A stretch of 10,829 nucleotides of DNA, taken from contig JAOUNK010000079.1 in NCBI GenBank assembly GCA_029881015.1, positions 1-10,829 on the forward strand, given 5' to 3'. Within the stretch, counting starts at the first letter, position 1; each line of letters starts with the position of its first letter. The DNA is from Gammaproteobacteria bacterium (lineage in GTDB: Bacteria; Pseudomonadota; Gammaproteobacteria; Steroidobacterales; Woeseiaceae). This document shows positions 1-7,797 of this stretch, piece by piece. A program made the translations under genes and the position numbers. The notes under the pieces are model-generated. The model was not told the origin of the DNA and ran no database searches. It saw only the letters and a program-made list of their open reading frames with translations.

Positions 1-211
1 CATCGGGCCAGTCGAGCTGCGCGCCAATGGCGCCCGCCAGCTCCGCCTGCAGGTTGCCCCTGCCGCCGCAGGTCGAAGCAGGCTTGCCGGCCGCGTCGAC
101 GGGCGTTGCAGGTACAGGCGCTTCCGGTTGTTTTGCACAGGCGGCGAGAGCCCCGAACGCCAGCATTAGCAGGGCGGCAAGGACGGGAAGTCGCGGCTTT
201 TCGTCAATCAA
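1..211 (-). CDS. Lipoprotein, N-terminal part only (runs off left edge)
   Basis: This is an open frame on the minus strand, about 70 codons visible, continuing past position 1. Its first 25 residues form a lipoprotein signal: a short charged start (IDEKPR), a hydrophobic run (LPVLAALLMLAFGA) and a lipobox LAAC. The lipidated Cys would be residue 25, encoded by 139-137. After it comes a Pro/Ala-rich linker (KQPEAPVPATPVDAAGKP) and then a stretch beginning STCGGRGNLQAELAGAIG. Most likely it is exported and anchored in the outer or inner membrane; the function cannot be told from this fragment. The start is uncertain. A TGA at 226-224 closes the frame upstream, so the only starts ahead of the signal are TTG at 211 or TTG at 217, neither with a good ribosome binding site. 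It is divergent from the moxR operon. Confidence 0.55.
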   Translation of the reverse strand, partial: MIDEKPRLPVLAALLMLAFGALAACAKQPEAPVPATPVDAAGKPASTCGGRGNLQAELAGAIGAQLDWPD

Positions 212-298
212 ATGCAATGGATTTCATCTGCGGTTGTCGGAATTGGAGTCAATACTACTCAAACAGGCCGGATAATGAGCAAAAAACCCCGCGACCGG

Positions 299-327
299 TT
301 GGCGCGCCCGGGCATCATCACTAGAAT
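299..327 (+). promoter_or_regulatory. Probable sigma70-type promoter of the moxR-bat operon
   Basis: A -35-like TTGGCG at 299-304 and a -10-like TAGAAT at 322-327 are separated by exactly 17 bp. Transcription would begin near 334, giving a leader of about 24 nt before the moxR start. Three of six -35 bases (TTG) and five of six -10 bases match the consensus. No other pair with this spacing and quality was seen in the 212-357 gap. This is a pattern call; an alternative -10-like GATAAT at 271-276 lacks a good partner. Confidence 0.5.
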
Positions 328-347
328 GACACGCCGCTTTTATCTCT

Positions 348-351
348 GGAG
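348..351 (+). promoter_or_regulatory. Ribosome binding site of moxR
   Basis: GGAG lies 6 nt upstream of the ATG at 358. An out-of-frame ATG at 354 is too close to the site to compete well, so the site supports the 358 start. Confidence 0.6.
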
Positions 352-357
352 TAATGA

Positions 358-1326
<969 letters not shown>

Positions 1327-1331
1327 GAATC

Positions 1332-2285
1332 GTGGTTCGTCTCGATCACATCCATGAAGGCGCATCGCCGGTCAGTGTCAGCCAGGCGGGCCTGATCCGC
1401 CTTGCCGGTCCGGCGCGCGCGATAGCGCTCAACGTGCTGCGCGTGAATTCGCTGCAGACCGGCGCCTACGTGTCCCGCTTTCGCGGCCGCGGCATGGAAT
1501 TCGATGAGTCGCGGCCCTACCAGCCCGGCGACGACCCGCGCAGCATCGACTGGCGCGTGACCGCGCGCAGTACGACGGCCTATACCAAGCTGTTTCGCGA
1601 GGAGCGCGAGCGCCCTGTGCTGGTCGCCGTGGATCTGCGCTCGAACATGCATTTCGCGACCAAAGGTTGTTTCAAGTCGGTCAACGCGACTCGTGCCGCC
1701 GCCCTGTTGTCGTGGGCAGCCCATCACCGTGGCGATCGACTGGGCGGACTGATCTTCGGCGACACGACACACCGTGAACTGAAGCCGCGACTCGGTCGTC
1801 GCGCCGCGCTGCGTTTCGTGCACGAACTCGTCGAGCATCCCGACTGGCCGAACCCGCAAAGGGACCATAGCGCCGACGAAAAGAGCGCTGACCCGCTCGC
1901 GCAGGCGATGTCCTCGTTGCGGCGCGTGGCGCGGCCGGGTTCGCTGGTCGTGGTGATCAGTGACTTCGCCGGGTTCGATCGAGCGGCGCAGTCCTACCTC
2001 TCAAGCGTCGCCCGCCACAACGAGGTGCTCGCGGTGTTCCTTAACGACCCGCTGGAGCGTGAATTGCCGCCGCCCGGGCGCTACCGCCTCGTGTCGCCCG
2101 ATGACGAGCTCGCCATCGATACCTACGCGGCACCGGCACGGCGCGATTACGAACAGGCTTTCGAGCAGCGGCTGGACGCGCTTGAGCGTTTTTGCCAGCG
2201 CTACGGCGTGCACCTGATGCCGTTGTCGACCGACGACGACCCGGTGAGTGCCCTGCAGACGGCGTTGGGGAGGCGTACGCACTAG
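1332..2285 (+). CDS. DUF58 domain protein (degenerate VWA-like), MoxR partner
   Basis: This is a 317-residue protein starting with GTG. The DUF58 signature is at residues 52-79: GRGMEFDESRPYQPGDDPR followed by SIDWRVTAR. After it comes a VWA-like fold: strand and loop VAVDLRSNM at 98-106, a GDRLGGLIF helix/strand at 134-142, and VVVISDF at 206-212. The metal-site motif DxSxS of a true VWA domain reads DLRSN here, so the metal site looks incomplete. There is no clear transmembrane segment, suggesting a cytoplasmic partner of MoxR; members of this family regularly sit beside moxR. The start is 5 nt after the moxR stop, with only a weak binding site, so coupled translation is likely. No better in-frame start precedes the conserved block. 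Family call is sure; molecular role unknown. Confidence 0.9.
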   Translation: MVRLDHIHEGASPVSVSQAGLIRLAGPARAIALNVLRVNSLQTGAYVSRFRGRGMEFDESRPYQPGDDPRSIDWRVTARSTTAYTKLFREERERPVLVAVDLRSNMHFATKGCFKSVNATRAAALLSWAAHHRGDRLGGLIFGDTTHRELKPRLGRRAALRFVHELVEHPDWPNPQRDHSADEKSADPLAQAMSSLRRVARPGSLVVVISDFAGFDRAAQSYLSSVARHNEVLAVFLNDPLERELPPPGRYRLVSPDDELAIDTYAAPARRDYEQAFEQRLDALERFCQRYGVHLMPLSTDDDPVSALQTALGRRTH

Positions 2286-2776
2286 TGCAAGAGAACGCCC
2301 TGCCATTGCGCGATCTTCACCTGCCCGACCCGGTCGGGTGGTGGCCGCTCGCGCCCGGCTGGTGGGGCGTCCTGGCAATCCTCGGCCTGGTTCTTTGCGT
2401 CGTCCTCTGGCGGTCCTACCGGCGCTGGCAGTTCAATGGTCCGCGGCGTTACGCACTGCGGGAGCTGGCGAGGTTCGAAGCCGAGTATCTCGAGCACCGC
2501 AACCCGGTCCTGCTGGGCAGGCAGCTTTCCGAACTGCTGCGTCGCGGTATGCTCGCGTATGCGCGCCGTGAAGAGGTAGCCGGGCTGACGGGCAATGCGT
2601 GGCTGGCCTGGCTCGATCGCGGCATGCCGCTGCCGTACTTCCACACGGAGGGCGGCAAGAGCCTGCTGGATCTTCCCTACCGCGACCCGGAGGGGAATTT
2701 CTCCGACGTCGATGTCAATGCGCTCGTCGCCGCTGTCCGCATGCGCCTCAGCGTGCCGCTCGGAGGAACCGCCTGA
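2285..2776 (+). CDS. DUF4381 single-pass membrane protein
   Basis: This is a 163-residue protein whose GTG start overlaps the preceding TAG by one base (TAGTG). A GGGGAGG run at 2267-2273, 11 nt upstream, supports it. An upstream in-frame ATG at 2192 would add 31 residues unlike the family and overlap DUF58 heavily, so it was not chosen. The N-terminus has the family hallmark LPLRDLHLPDPVGWWPLAPGWW split around residues 6-27. A membrane segment spans about 27-42 and a basic stretch (RSYRRWQ) follows, implying N-terminus outside and a helical C-terminal domain in the cytoplasm. DUF4381 genes are usual between DUF58 and the VWA gene in proteobacterial Bat loci. It may anchor cytosolic components to the membrane part; that role is inferred. 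Confidence 0.85.
   Translation: MQENALPLRDLHLPDPVGWWPLAPGWWGVLAILGLVLCVVLWRSYRRWQFNGPRRYALRELARFEAEYLEHRNPVLLGRQLSELLRRGMLAYARREEVAGLTGNAWLAWLDRGMPLPYFHTEGGKSLLDLPYRDPEGNFSDVDVNALVAAVRMRLSVPLGGTA
2762..2768 (+). promoter_or_regulatory. Strong ribosome binding site deciding the batA start
   Basis: GGAGGAA lies 7 nt before the ATG at 2776, inside the end of the DUF4381 gene. It selects this ATG over an in-frame ATG at 2599, which would add 59 non-family residues read out of frame through the upstream gene. Confidence 0.75.
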
Positions 2777-3810
2777 TGTGGTCGCTCGCCTGGCCCTGGG
2801 CACTGCTCGCGTTGCCGCTGCCGCTTCTCCTGCGCAAGCTCTTGCCGGAAGCGCGAGGCCTCTCGGAGGCCGGCTTGCGGGTACCGAACCTGAAGGGTTT
2901 CGAGACGCTCAAGGATCGATCCGACGCGGAGCAGCTATTGAACTGGCGCGTGCTGGTCGCCGTGCTTGCCTGGTGCCTGCTCGTACTGGCCGCGGCCCGG
3001 CCGGAACGCATCGGCGATGAACTCGAGGTTCCCGTCGCCGGCCGCAACCTGATGCTGGCCGTCGACCTGTCCGGCAGCATGGACCAGAAGGACTTCGAGC
3101 TGGCCGGCCGACGCGTCGACCGGCTGACGGCGACCAAGGCCGTCGCCAGCGATTTCATCGCGCGTCGCGAGGGCGATCGCATCGGCCTGATCCTGTTTGG
3201 CGAACGCGCTTACCTGCAGGTACCGCTGACTCTCGACAGGGATACCGTCAGGATTCTCCTGCTCGAAGCCGAGATCGGTCTGGCCGGTGAGAAAACGGCC
3301 ATCGGCGACGCCATTACGCTGGCCGTGCGCCGCGTGCACGAGCAAAAGGAGGATGCGGGTGAGCAGGTGCTCGTGCTGCTGACGGATGGCGCGAACACGG
3401 CGGGCGAGGTGCAACCGCTCAAGGCGGCGGAGCTGGCGCAGCAGGTCGGGCTGCGGGTGTACACCATCGGTATCGGCGCCGAGTCGCTCGACGTCTCGTC
3501 GCTGATCGGCGGGCGGCGCAACATCAACCCATCTGCGGATCTCGATGAAGAGACGTTGACGCAGATCGCGCAGCTGACCGGTGGCCGGTATTTCCGGGCG
3601 ACCGATACGACAAGCCTGCAAGACATTTACGCGCTGCTGGACGAACTCGAGCCCGTCGAGGAGCCCGAGTCAGGTTTCCGGCCGGTGAAGTCCTATTACT
3701 ACTGGCCATTGGGTGCGGCATTCGCACTGGTCGGCTTGCTGGGACTGGCAGGCCTGTTGCAGCGCGTCGTATTGCGCCACCGGGTCGAGGTAAGGGCACA
3801 TGCTGGCTGA
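2776..3810 (+). CDS. batA: BatA-type VWA-domain inner-membrane protein
   Basis: This is a 344-residue protein. Hydrophobic segments lie at about residues 4-19 and 56-74, then a VWA domain spans about 91-290. A last hydrophobic segment is at 309-329, followed by a basic tail. The metal-binding MIDAS site is intact: DLSGSM at 97-102, Thr174 in EKTAIGDAI, and Asp204 in LLTDGANTAG. The positive charges between the first two segments (RK, R, K, KDR) suggest an N-out topology and a periplasmic VWA domain. The ATG overlaps the DUF4381 stop by one base (TGATG) and has a strong ribosome binding site. Its own end overlaps the next gene by 11 nt. BatA is one of two VWA partners of MoxR in Bat loci, probably contacting the BatB-like protein through metal-dependent binding. 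Family call is firm; ligand unknown. Confidence 0.92.
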   Translation: MWSLAWPWALLALPLPLLLRKLLPEARGLSEAGLRVPNLKGFETLKDRSDAEQLLNWRVLVAVLAWCLLVLAAARPERIGDELEVPVAGRNLMLAVDLSGSMDQKDFELAGRRVDRLTATKAVASDFIARREGDRIGLILFGERAYLQVPLTLDRDTVRILLLEAEIGLAGEKTAIGDAITLAVRRVHEQKEDAGEQVLVLLTDGANTAGEVQPLKAAELAQQVGLRVYTIGIGAESLDVSSLIGGRRNINPSADLDEETLTQIAQLTGGRYFRATDTTSLQDIYALLDELEPVEEPESGFRPVKSYYYWPLGAAFALVGLLGLAGLLQRVVLRHRVEVRAHAG

Positions 3811-5611
3811 TTTCCACTGGCTGCGTCCTGCCTGGCTGTTCGCGATGCCGTTCGTCGTGGCGCTTGCTGTGTTGCTCGCACGGCGCCAGCTTGGCGCCGG
3901 TAACTGGCGGGACATTGTCGATCCGGCGCTGATGCCTTACGTGCTGTCGCGCACGCCGGGCCGGGGCAGCGATTACCGTTGGTGGCTGCTCGGCCTCGGC
4001 GGCATCATTGCCTCGGCCGCGCTGGCCGGACCGGCCTGGCAACGTATCGACCAGCCCGTGTTTCGTGACGAGCAGGCGCTCGTTGTGGCGCTCGACCTGT
4101 CACGCTCGATGGACGCGCAGGACCTCGAGCCGAGTCGGCTCGCGCGCGCGAAGCTCAAGATACTCGGCCTGCTCGAACGCCGCCAAAGCGGGCAGACCGC
4201 GCTGCTCGTCTACACCGCCAATGCATTCACGGTGACGCCGCTGACGGACGATACCGACACCGTCGCTGCGCTCGTCAACAGCCTGAGCACGGACATCATG
4301 CCGAGCCGCGGCAGCTACCCAGAGGCCGGCATTCGCAAAGGCCAGACCCTGCTCGAACAAGCCGGTGTCGGCATCGGCGAGGTACTGCTGGTGACCGACG
4401 GCGGCGGGTCGCCTGCCGCGGAAAGGGCGGCGCGCGAGCTGCGCGGCGCCGGGTTCGCCTTGTCGATCCTGGGCGTCGGCACGCGCGAGGGCGCACCGAT
4501 TCCGCGCCTGTCCGGCGGTTTCGTCACCGACAATCGCGGCAAGCTGGCCGTGGCAAGGCTGGAAGAGCGGGGGCTGCGAGATCTCGCGGCTGCCGGTGGT
4601 GGACGCTTCGCGGTTCTGTCCACCGACGACAGCGATCTCGACTACCTGTTGTCGGGGGAGGTGTCGGCGGCTGCGGCAACGGCGGCGGATGAAAACTCTC
4701 TCGCGACGGACCAGTGGCGAGAAGAGGGTCCGTGGCTTGCGTTGCTGCTTCTGCCACTCGCGGCCCTCGCGTTTCGCAAGGGCTGGGTGCTCGTGCTGGT
4801 CATCTTCATCGTCCCGCTGCCGCAGCCGGCCGAGGCATCGCTGTGGGACGACCTGTGGCTGAACAAGAACCAGCAGGCACAGCGGGCACTGGAAGCGGGG
4901 AGTCCGTCCGACGCGGCCGTCCTTTTCGATGACACCGAGTGGCGTGGTGTGGCCCGCTACCAGGCCGGCGACTACGCGGGCAGCGCAGCGGAGTTTGCAG
5001 AGAGCGGCGATACGCGAAATCTCTACAACCTGGGCAATGCCATGGCGCAGCACGGTGAGTTCGAAGCCGCGATCGACGCCTACGAGCAGGTTCTTGAAAT
5101 GGAGCCCGGTCACGAAGATGCGCAATACAACCTGGAACTCGTCAGGAAACTCAAGGACCAGCAGGAACAGGAACAGGAAACCCAGGGCGACGACCAGCAA
5201 TCAACGGAGAACCCTGGCGGCGACGGCGAGGAATCCGATGGCGAGGGCGAGCAGGACCAGGAAGGCCAGGAGGGCTCGTCCCAGTCGGAACAGCAGTCCG
5301 AGGAGGGCGATTCGTCGCAGCGTGGTGAAGAAGAGATGAGCGAGGAGGACCTGCAGGCTCTCCAGGAAGAACTGCAGCGCGCGGCCGAGGAAGCCGAGCA
5401 GGGAGAGCCGCCGCAGCAGTTGACGGAGGCCGAACTCGCCGAGCTCCGCCAGCAACAGGAACAGGATCAGGCAATGGAGCAGTGGCTGCGCCGCATTCCT
5501 GACGATCCGGGTGGCCTGCTGCGACGAAAATTCCGCTACCAGTATCAGCGGTACGGCAAAGACCAGGAAGGAAAGGACGTGTGGCCCGACGACGAGGTAC
5601 AACCGTGGTAA
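3800..5611 (+). CDS. batB: BatB-BatC fusion: VWA domain plus TPR and acidic Q/E-rich tail
   Basis: This 603-residue protein joins two Bat proteins. Residues 1-80 carry two hydrophobic segments (about 11-27 and 61-78). The VWA domain is at about 92-285, with MIDAS DLSRSM at 99-104 and VTDGGG at 199-203. Two further hydrophobic segments at 311-325 and 328-341 are separated by basic FRKGW. TPR-like helices follow at about 374-450 (YNLGNAMAQHGEFEAAIDAY is typical). Residues 452-560 are a Gln/Glu/Asp/Ser/Gly-rich low-complexity and helical tract. The C-terminus, about 561-585, has WLRRIPDDPGGLLRRKFRYQ, a block I recognise from related gammaproteobacterial VWA-TPR proteins. Start ATG overlaps batA by 11 nt and follows GAGGTAAGGG. 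Topology suggests both VWA and TPR parts are periplasmic. In Bacteroides-type loci BatB and BatC are separate genes. Confidence 0.9.
   Translation: MLADFHWLRPAWLFAMPFVVALAVLLARRQLGAGNWRDIVDPALMPYVLSRTPGRGSDYRWWLLGLGGIIASAALAGPAWQRIDQPVFRDEQALVVALDLSRSMDAQDLEPSRLARAKLKILGLLERRQSGQTALLVYTANAFTVTPLTDDTDTVAALVNSLSTDIMPSRGSYPEAGIRKGQTLLEQAGVGIGEVLLVTDGGGSPAAERAARELRGAGFALSILGVGTREGAPIPRLSGGFVTDNRGKLAVARLEERGLRDLAAAGGGRFAVLSTDDSDLDYLLSGEVSAAAATAADENSLATDQWREEGPWLALLLLPLAALAFRKGWVLVLVIFIVPLPQPAEASLWDDLWLNKNQQAQRALEAGSPSDAAVLFDDTEWRGVARYQAGDYAGSAAEFAESGDTRNLYNLGNAMAQHGEFEAAIDAYEQVLEMEPGHEDAQYNLELVRKLKDQQEQEQETQGDDQQSTENPGGDGEESDGEGEQDQEGQEGSSQSEQQSEEGDSSQRGEEEMSEEDLQALQEELQRAAEEAEQGEPPQQLTEAELAELRQQQEQDQAMEQWLRRIPDDPGGLLRRKFRYQYQRYGKDQEGKDVWPDDEVQPW
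5594..5597 (+). promoter_or_regulatory. Ribosome binding site deciding the batD start
   Basis: GAGG lies 7 nt before a GTG at 5605, within the last codons of the preceding gene. It favours GTG 5605 over an upstream in-frame GTG at 5581, which would add eight residues (MARRRGTT) ahead of a normal signal peptide. Confidence 0.55.
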
Positions 5612-7308
5612 GAATTCGCAAAGCGATCCAGCGATCCATCGTGCTCCTGGTGTGCCTGCTATCCGCGGTGACCGCGGCCGCAACGGTAACTGCGCGAGTC
5701 GATCGCCCGACTGTCGATGTCAACGAATCGTTTACGCTCGAAATCACGCTCGATTCCAACACGGACCTGGAGCCCGACCTGTCGATCCTCGAAGAAGACT
5801 TTTTCGTGGGGCAGGTCAGCAGGCTGAGCAACACGTCGATCATCAATGGTGACATTCAGCGCAGCCTGACCTGGACGGTGGCGTTGATGCCGAAGAAGAC
5901 GGGTGAGCAGTTCATCCCGGCCGTCGTGATCGGGACCGAGCAGAGCAGCCCGATACGCATCATCGTCAATGAGCCGACCAACGCGCCGCCGGGCGAGGCG
6001 GACGTCTTTGTTACCAGCGAGGTCGATCTCGAGGAGACCTACGTTCAGTCGCAGATCCTGTACCGGATTCGCATCTACCGCGCTGTCGCTACACGCCAGC
6101 CGGCCTTGCGCGAGCCGACGATAACGGGTGTCGAGACCCTTGCGGAGCTGGCGGGCGACGAACGCCAGTACGAGTCCGTGCTCAATGGCCGCGCCTACAA
6201 CGTGATCGAGCGCGTCATCGCGCTGTACCCCCAGGAAAGCGGCGAGATCCGGATTTCACCGGCACGTTTCGAAGCGCGTGTCCTGCGCGACGGCCGTATC
6301 ACGGGTCGCAAGGTGTTCGAGTCGCAGGAACACACGATCAATGTCCTGCCGATTCCTGCACCGCCTGCGAATTATCCGAATGCCGCCTGGCTGCCGGCCA
6401 GGGACGTGCAGCTCAGCGAAGAGTGGTCACGGCCCCCCGAGGAGATGGAGGCGGGCGAGCCGGTCACGCGCAACGTGACTCTGAGTGCACTCGGGCAAAT
6501 CGAAACACAGCTGCCGGCCATGGAGCTGCCTGATGTCGACGGCCTGAACGTCTATACCGACCAGCCGGAGCTCGGGCGTACGCTGGAGGCGGGCGGGATA
6601 CGCGGTATTCGCAGCGAGCAATACGCGATTATCGGCCTGGCCGGCGGCGACGTGGCGTTGCCGGCACTCGAAATTCCCTGGTGGGACATCGCCGCCTCGG
6701 AGTGGAAGGTGGCGCGTTTGCCGGCGCGTACGCTGACGATCAGGGGTGCACCGGTTGCCGCCGTTGTGGAGCCGGACGAAGTGGATTTATCAGCGACCGA
6801 ATCGGCGGCCGAACCGGCGCAACAGAATGCCGATGAGGCTATTGCCGCGATCGGTACCTGGCAAAGGGCGACCGAAGTTCTCGCGATACTCTGGCTGCTG
6901 ACGTTGGCGGCCTGGTGGTGGTCGTCACGGTCTGCGCGCAGGCAGCGCCGTGCGCCGCGGGAACCGGAACAGTCCCCGGCACACAAGCAGCAGGGCCAGC
7001 TCATGAAGACCGCACGCACAGCCGCCGCCGCGAGTGATGTTGCCGGCGTGCGCCATGCCCTGCTGGAATGGGCACGCCTGCAATGGCCCGATGATCCGCC
7101 GCGCAGTATCGGTGAGCTCGCGCGGCACGTGGCGCCGCCACTCTCGGACGAGTTGCAGAGCCTGTCGGCAGCCAGTTACGGCCGGAACGCAGGCGCCTGG
7201 GACGGTACCGCACTTGCCAATGCCTTGCGGCGTGTCACGGTTGTCGCGACGAGCGATGAGGTTAGCGCGAACGATCCATTGCCGCCGCTGTTGCCGCCCA
7301 CGGTCTGA
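5605..7308 (+). CDS. batD: BatD family protein (oxygen tolerance domain)
   Basis: From GTG 5605 the protein has 567 residues. A signal peptide covers about residues 1-26: basic VRIRKAIQR, hydrophobic SIVLLVCLLSAV, and a TAAA cleavage region. Mature sequence starts with TARVDRPTVDVNESFTLEI, typical of the beta-sandwich start of BatD. A long periplasmic beta-rich region follows to about 415. One transmembrane segment is at about 424-439 (VLAILWLLTLAAWWW), then a strongly basic stretch (RSARRQRRAPR) and a cytoplasmic helical tail of about 110 residues. The tail contains MKTARTAAAASDVAGVRHAL and a RSIGELARHVAP segment. The gene overlaps the batB-like stop by 7 nt and ends the operon. BatD is thought to work with the VWA proteins at the envelope; its ligand is unknown. 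Length is in the usual range for proteobacterial members. Confidence 0.9.
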   Translation: MVRIRKAIQRSIVLLVCLLSAVTAAATVTARVDRPTVDVNESFTLEITLDSNTDLEPDLSILEEDFFVGQVSRLSNTSIINGDIQRSLTWTVALMPKKTGEQFIPAVVIGTEQSSPIRIIVNEPTNAPPGEADVFVTSEVDLEETYVQSQILYRIRIYRAVATRQPALREPTITGVETLAELAGDERQYESVLNGRAYNVIERVIALYPQESGEIRISPARFEARVLRDGRITGRKVFESQEHTINVLPIPAPPANYPNAAWLPARDVQLSEEWSRPPEEMEAGEPVTRNVTLSALGQIETQLPAMELPDVDGLNVYTDQPELGRTLEAGGIRGIRSEQYAIIGLAGGDVALPALEIPWWDIAASEWKVARLPARTLTIRGAPVAAVVEPDEVDLSATESAAEPAQQNADEAIAAIGTWQRATEVLAILWLLTLAAWWWSSRSARRQRRAPREPEQSPAHKQQGQLMKTARTAAAASDVAGVRHALLEWARLQWPDDPPRSIGELARHVAPPLSDELQSLSAASYGRNAGAWDGTALANALRRVTVVATSDEVSANDPLPPLLPPTV

Positions 7309-7728
7309 CTACCAGTGGCCGACGCTGGGCATCGACGCCCAGGGTTCCTTCGCGGGCATCGCGTCGCCTTGTTGCAGCAGCTCTATCGAAATATTGTCCG
7401 GCGAACGCACGAACGCCATCCGCCCGTCGCGCGGGGGGCGGTTGATGGTCACGCCGGCATCCATGAGTTTCTGGCACAAGGCGTAAATGTCGTCGACCTC
7501 GTAGGCGAGATGACCGAAATTACGGCCTTCGCCGTAGTTTTCCGGATCCCAGTTGTAGGTAAGCTCGACCTGGGCCGCTTCGTCGCCGGGAGCGGCAAGA
7601 AACACGAGCGTGAATCGGCCCTGCTCACTTTCCTTGCGCTTCTGTTCGACAAGCCCCAGCAAGTCGCAGTAGAAATTGAGTGAAGCGTCGATATCCGTGA
7701 CCCGCACCATCGTATGGAGGTATTTCAT
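7309..7728 (-). CDS. gloA: Lactoylglutathione lyase (glyoxalase I)
   Basis: This 139-residue protein has the vicinal-oxygen-chelate fold of glyoxalase I, with two beta-alpha-beta-beta-beta modules. It converts the hemithioacetal of methylglyoxal and glutathione to S-lactoylglutathione in the cytoplasm. The four expected metal ligands are His5 (LHTMVRV), Glu55 (VELTYNW), His73 (FGHLAYEV) and Glu116 (SIELL). Residues around 55-73 closely resemble E. coli GloA. The C-terminus is about 15 residues longer (KEPWASMPSVGHW), as in many proteobacterial and eukaryotic versions. ATG 7728 is chosen because GGAG (7739-7736) lies 7 nt upstream and the sequence then begins MKYLHTM as in the family; an upstream GTG at 7758 adds ten basic residues. 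Its TAG directly abuts the batD TGA on the other strand. It is probably not functionally tied to the Bat operon. Confidence 0.92.
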   Translation of the reverse strand: MKYLHTMVRVTDIDASLNFYCDLLGLVEQKRKESEQGRFTLVFLAAPGDEAAQVELTYNWDPENYGEGRNFGHLAYEVDDIYALCQKLMDAGVTINRPPRDGRMAFVRSPDNISIELLQQGDAMPAKEPWASMPSVGHW

Positions 7729-7740
7729 TGCCTTGCTCCG

Positions 7741-7769
7741 TGTTCGGCTTGACCTCACAATGTTCGGCT
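7741..7769. repeat. 9-bp direct repeat in the gloA/HAD divergent gap
   Basis: TGTTCGGCT occurs at 7741-7749 and again at 7761-7769, 20 bp apart start to start, about two helical turns. It lies in a 69-nt divergent intergenic region, so it could be a regulator site. A TTGACC at 7749-7754 between the copies resembles a -35 element but has no good -10 at 16-18 bp. The role is inferred; chance recurrence is possible. Confidence 0.4.
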
Positions 7770-7797
7770 ATCGCAACCCGGCGGGCAACCTGATTCC

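Noticed and set aside
224..252. A minus-strand TTGACT at 252-247 as a -35 for the lipoprotein gene
   Set aside because: At 17 bp the -10 would be AGATGA, a poor match, and other spacings were no better, so I did not list a promoter.
281..307. On the minus strand, a short imperfect hairpin around GCGACCGGTTGGCGC followed by GGGG and T6, resembling a terminator
   Set aside because: No minus-strand gene ends here; moxR to the right is on the plus strand. The stem is only about five pairs with a bulge.
2192..2284. Extended N-terminus for the DUF4381 protein from ATG 2192
   Set aside because: The extra 31 residues are unlike the family, overlap the DUF58 end, and the GTG at 2285 gives the usual start and a TAGTG coupling.
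4100..5200. A 366-codon open frame on the minus strand opposite the batB-batC gene
   Set aside because: It is the mirror of a GC-rich gene with clear VWA and TPR motifs; it has no recognisable domain and its composition is arginine/leucine/valine-rich as in shadow frames.
5155..5480. A repetitive Gln/Glu-coding stretch that might be a DNA tandem repeat
   Set aside because: It is low-complexity protein sequence with mixed codons and no regular repeat unit at the DNA level.
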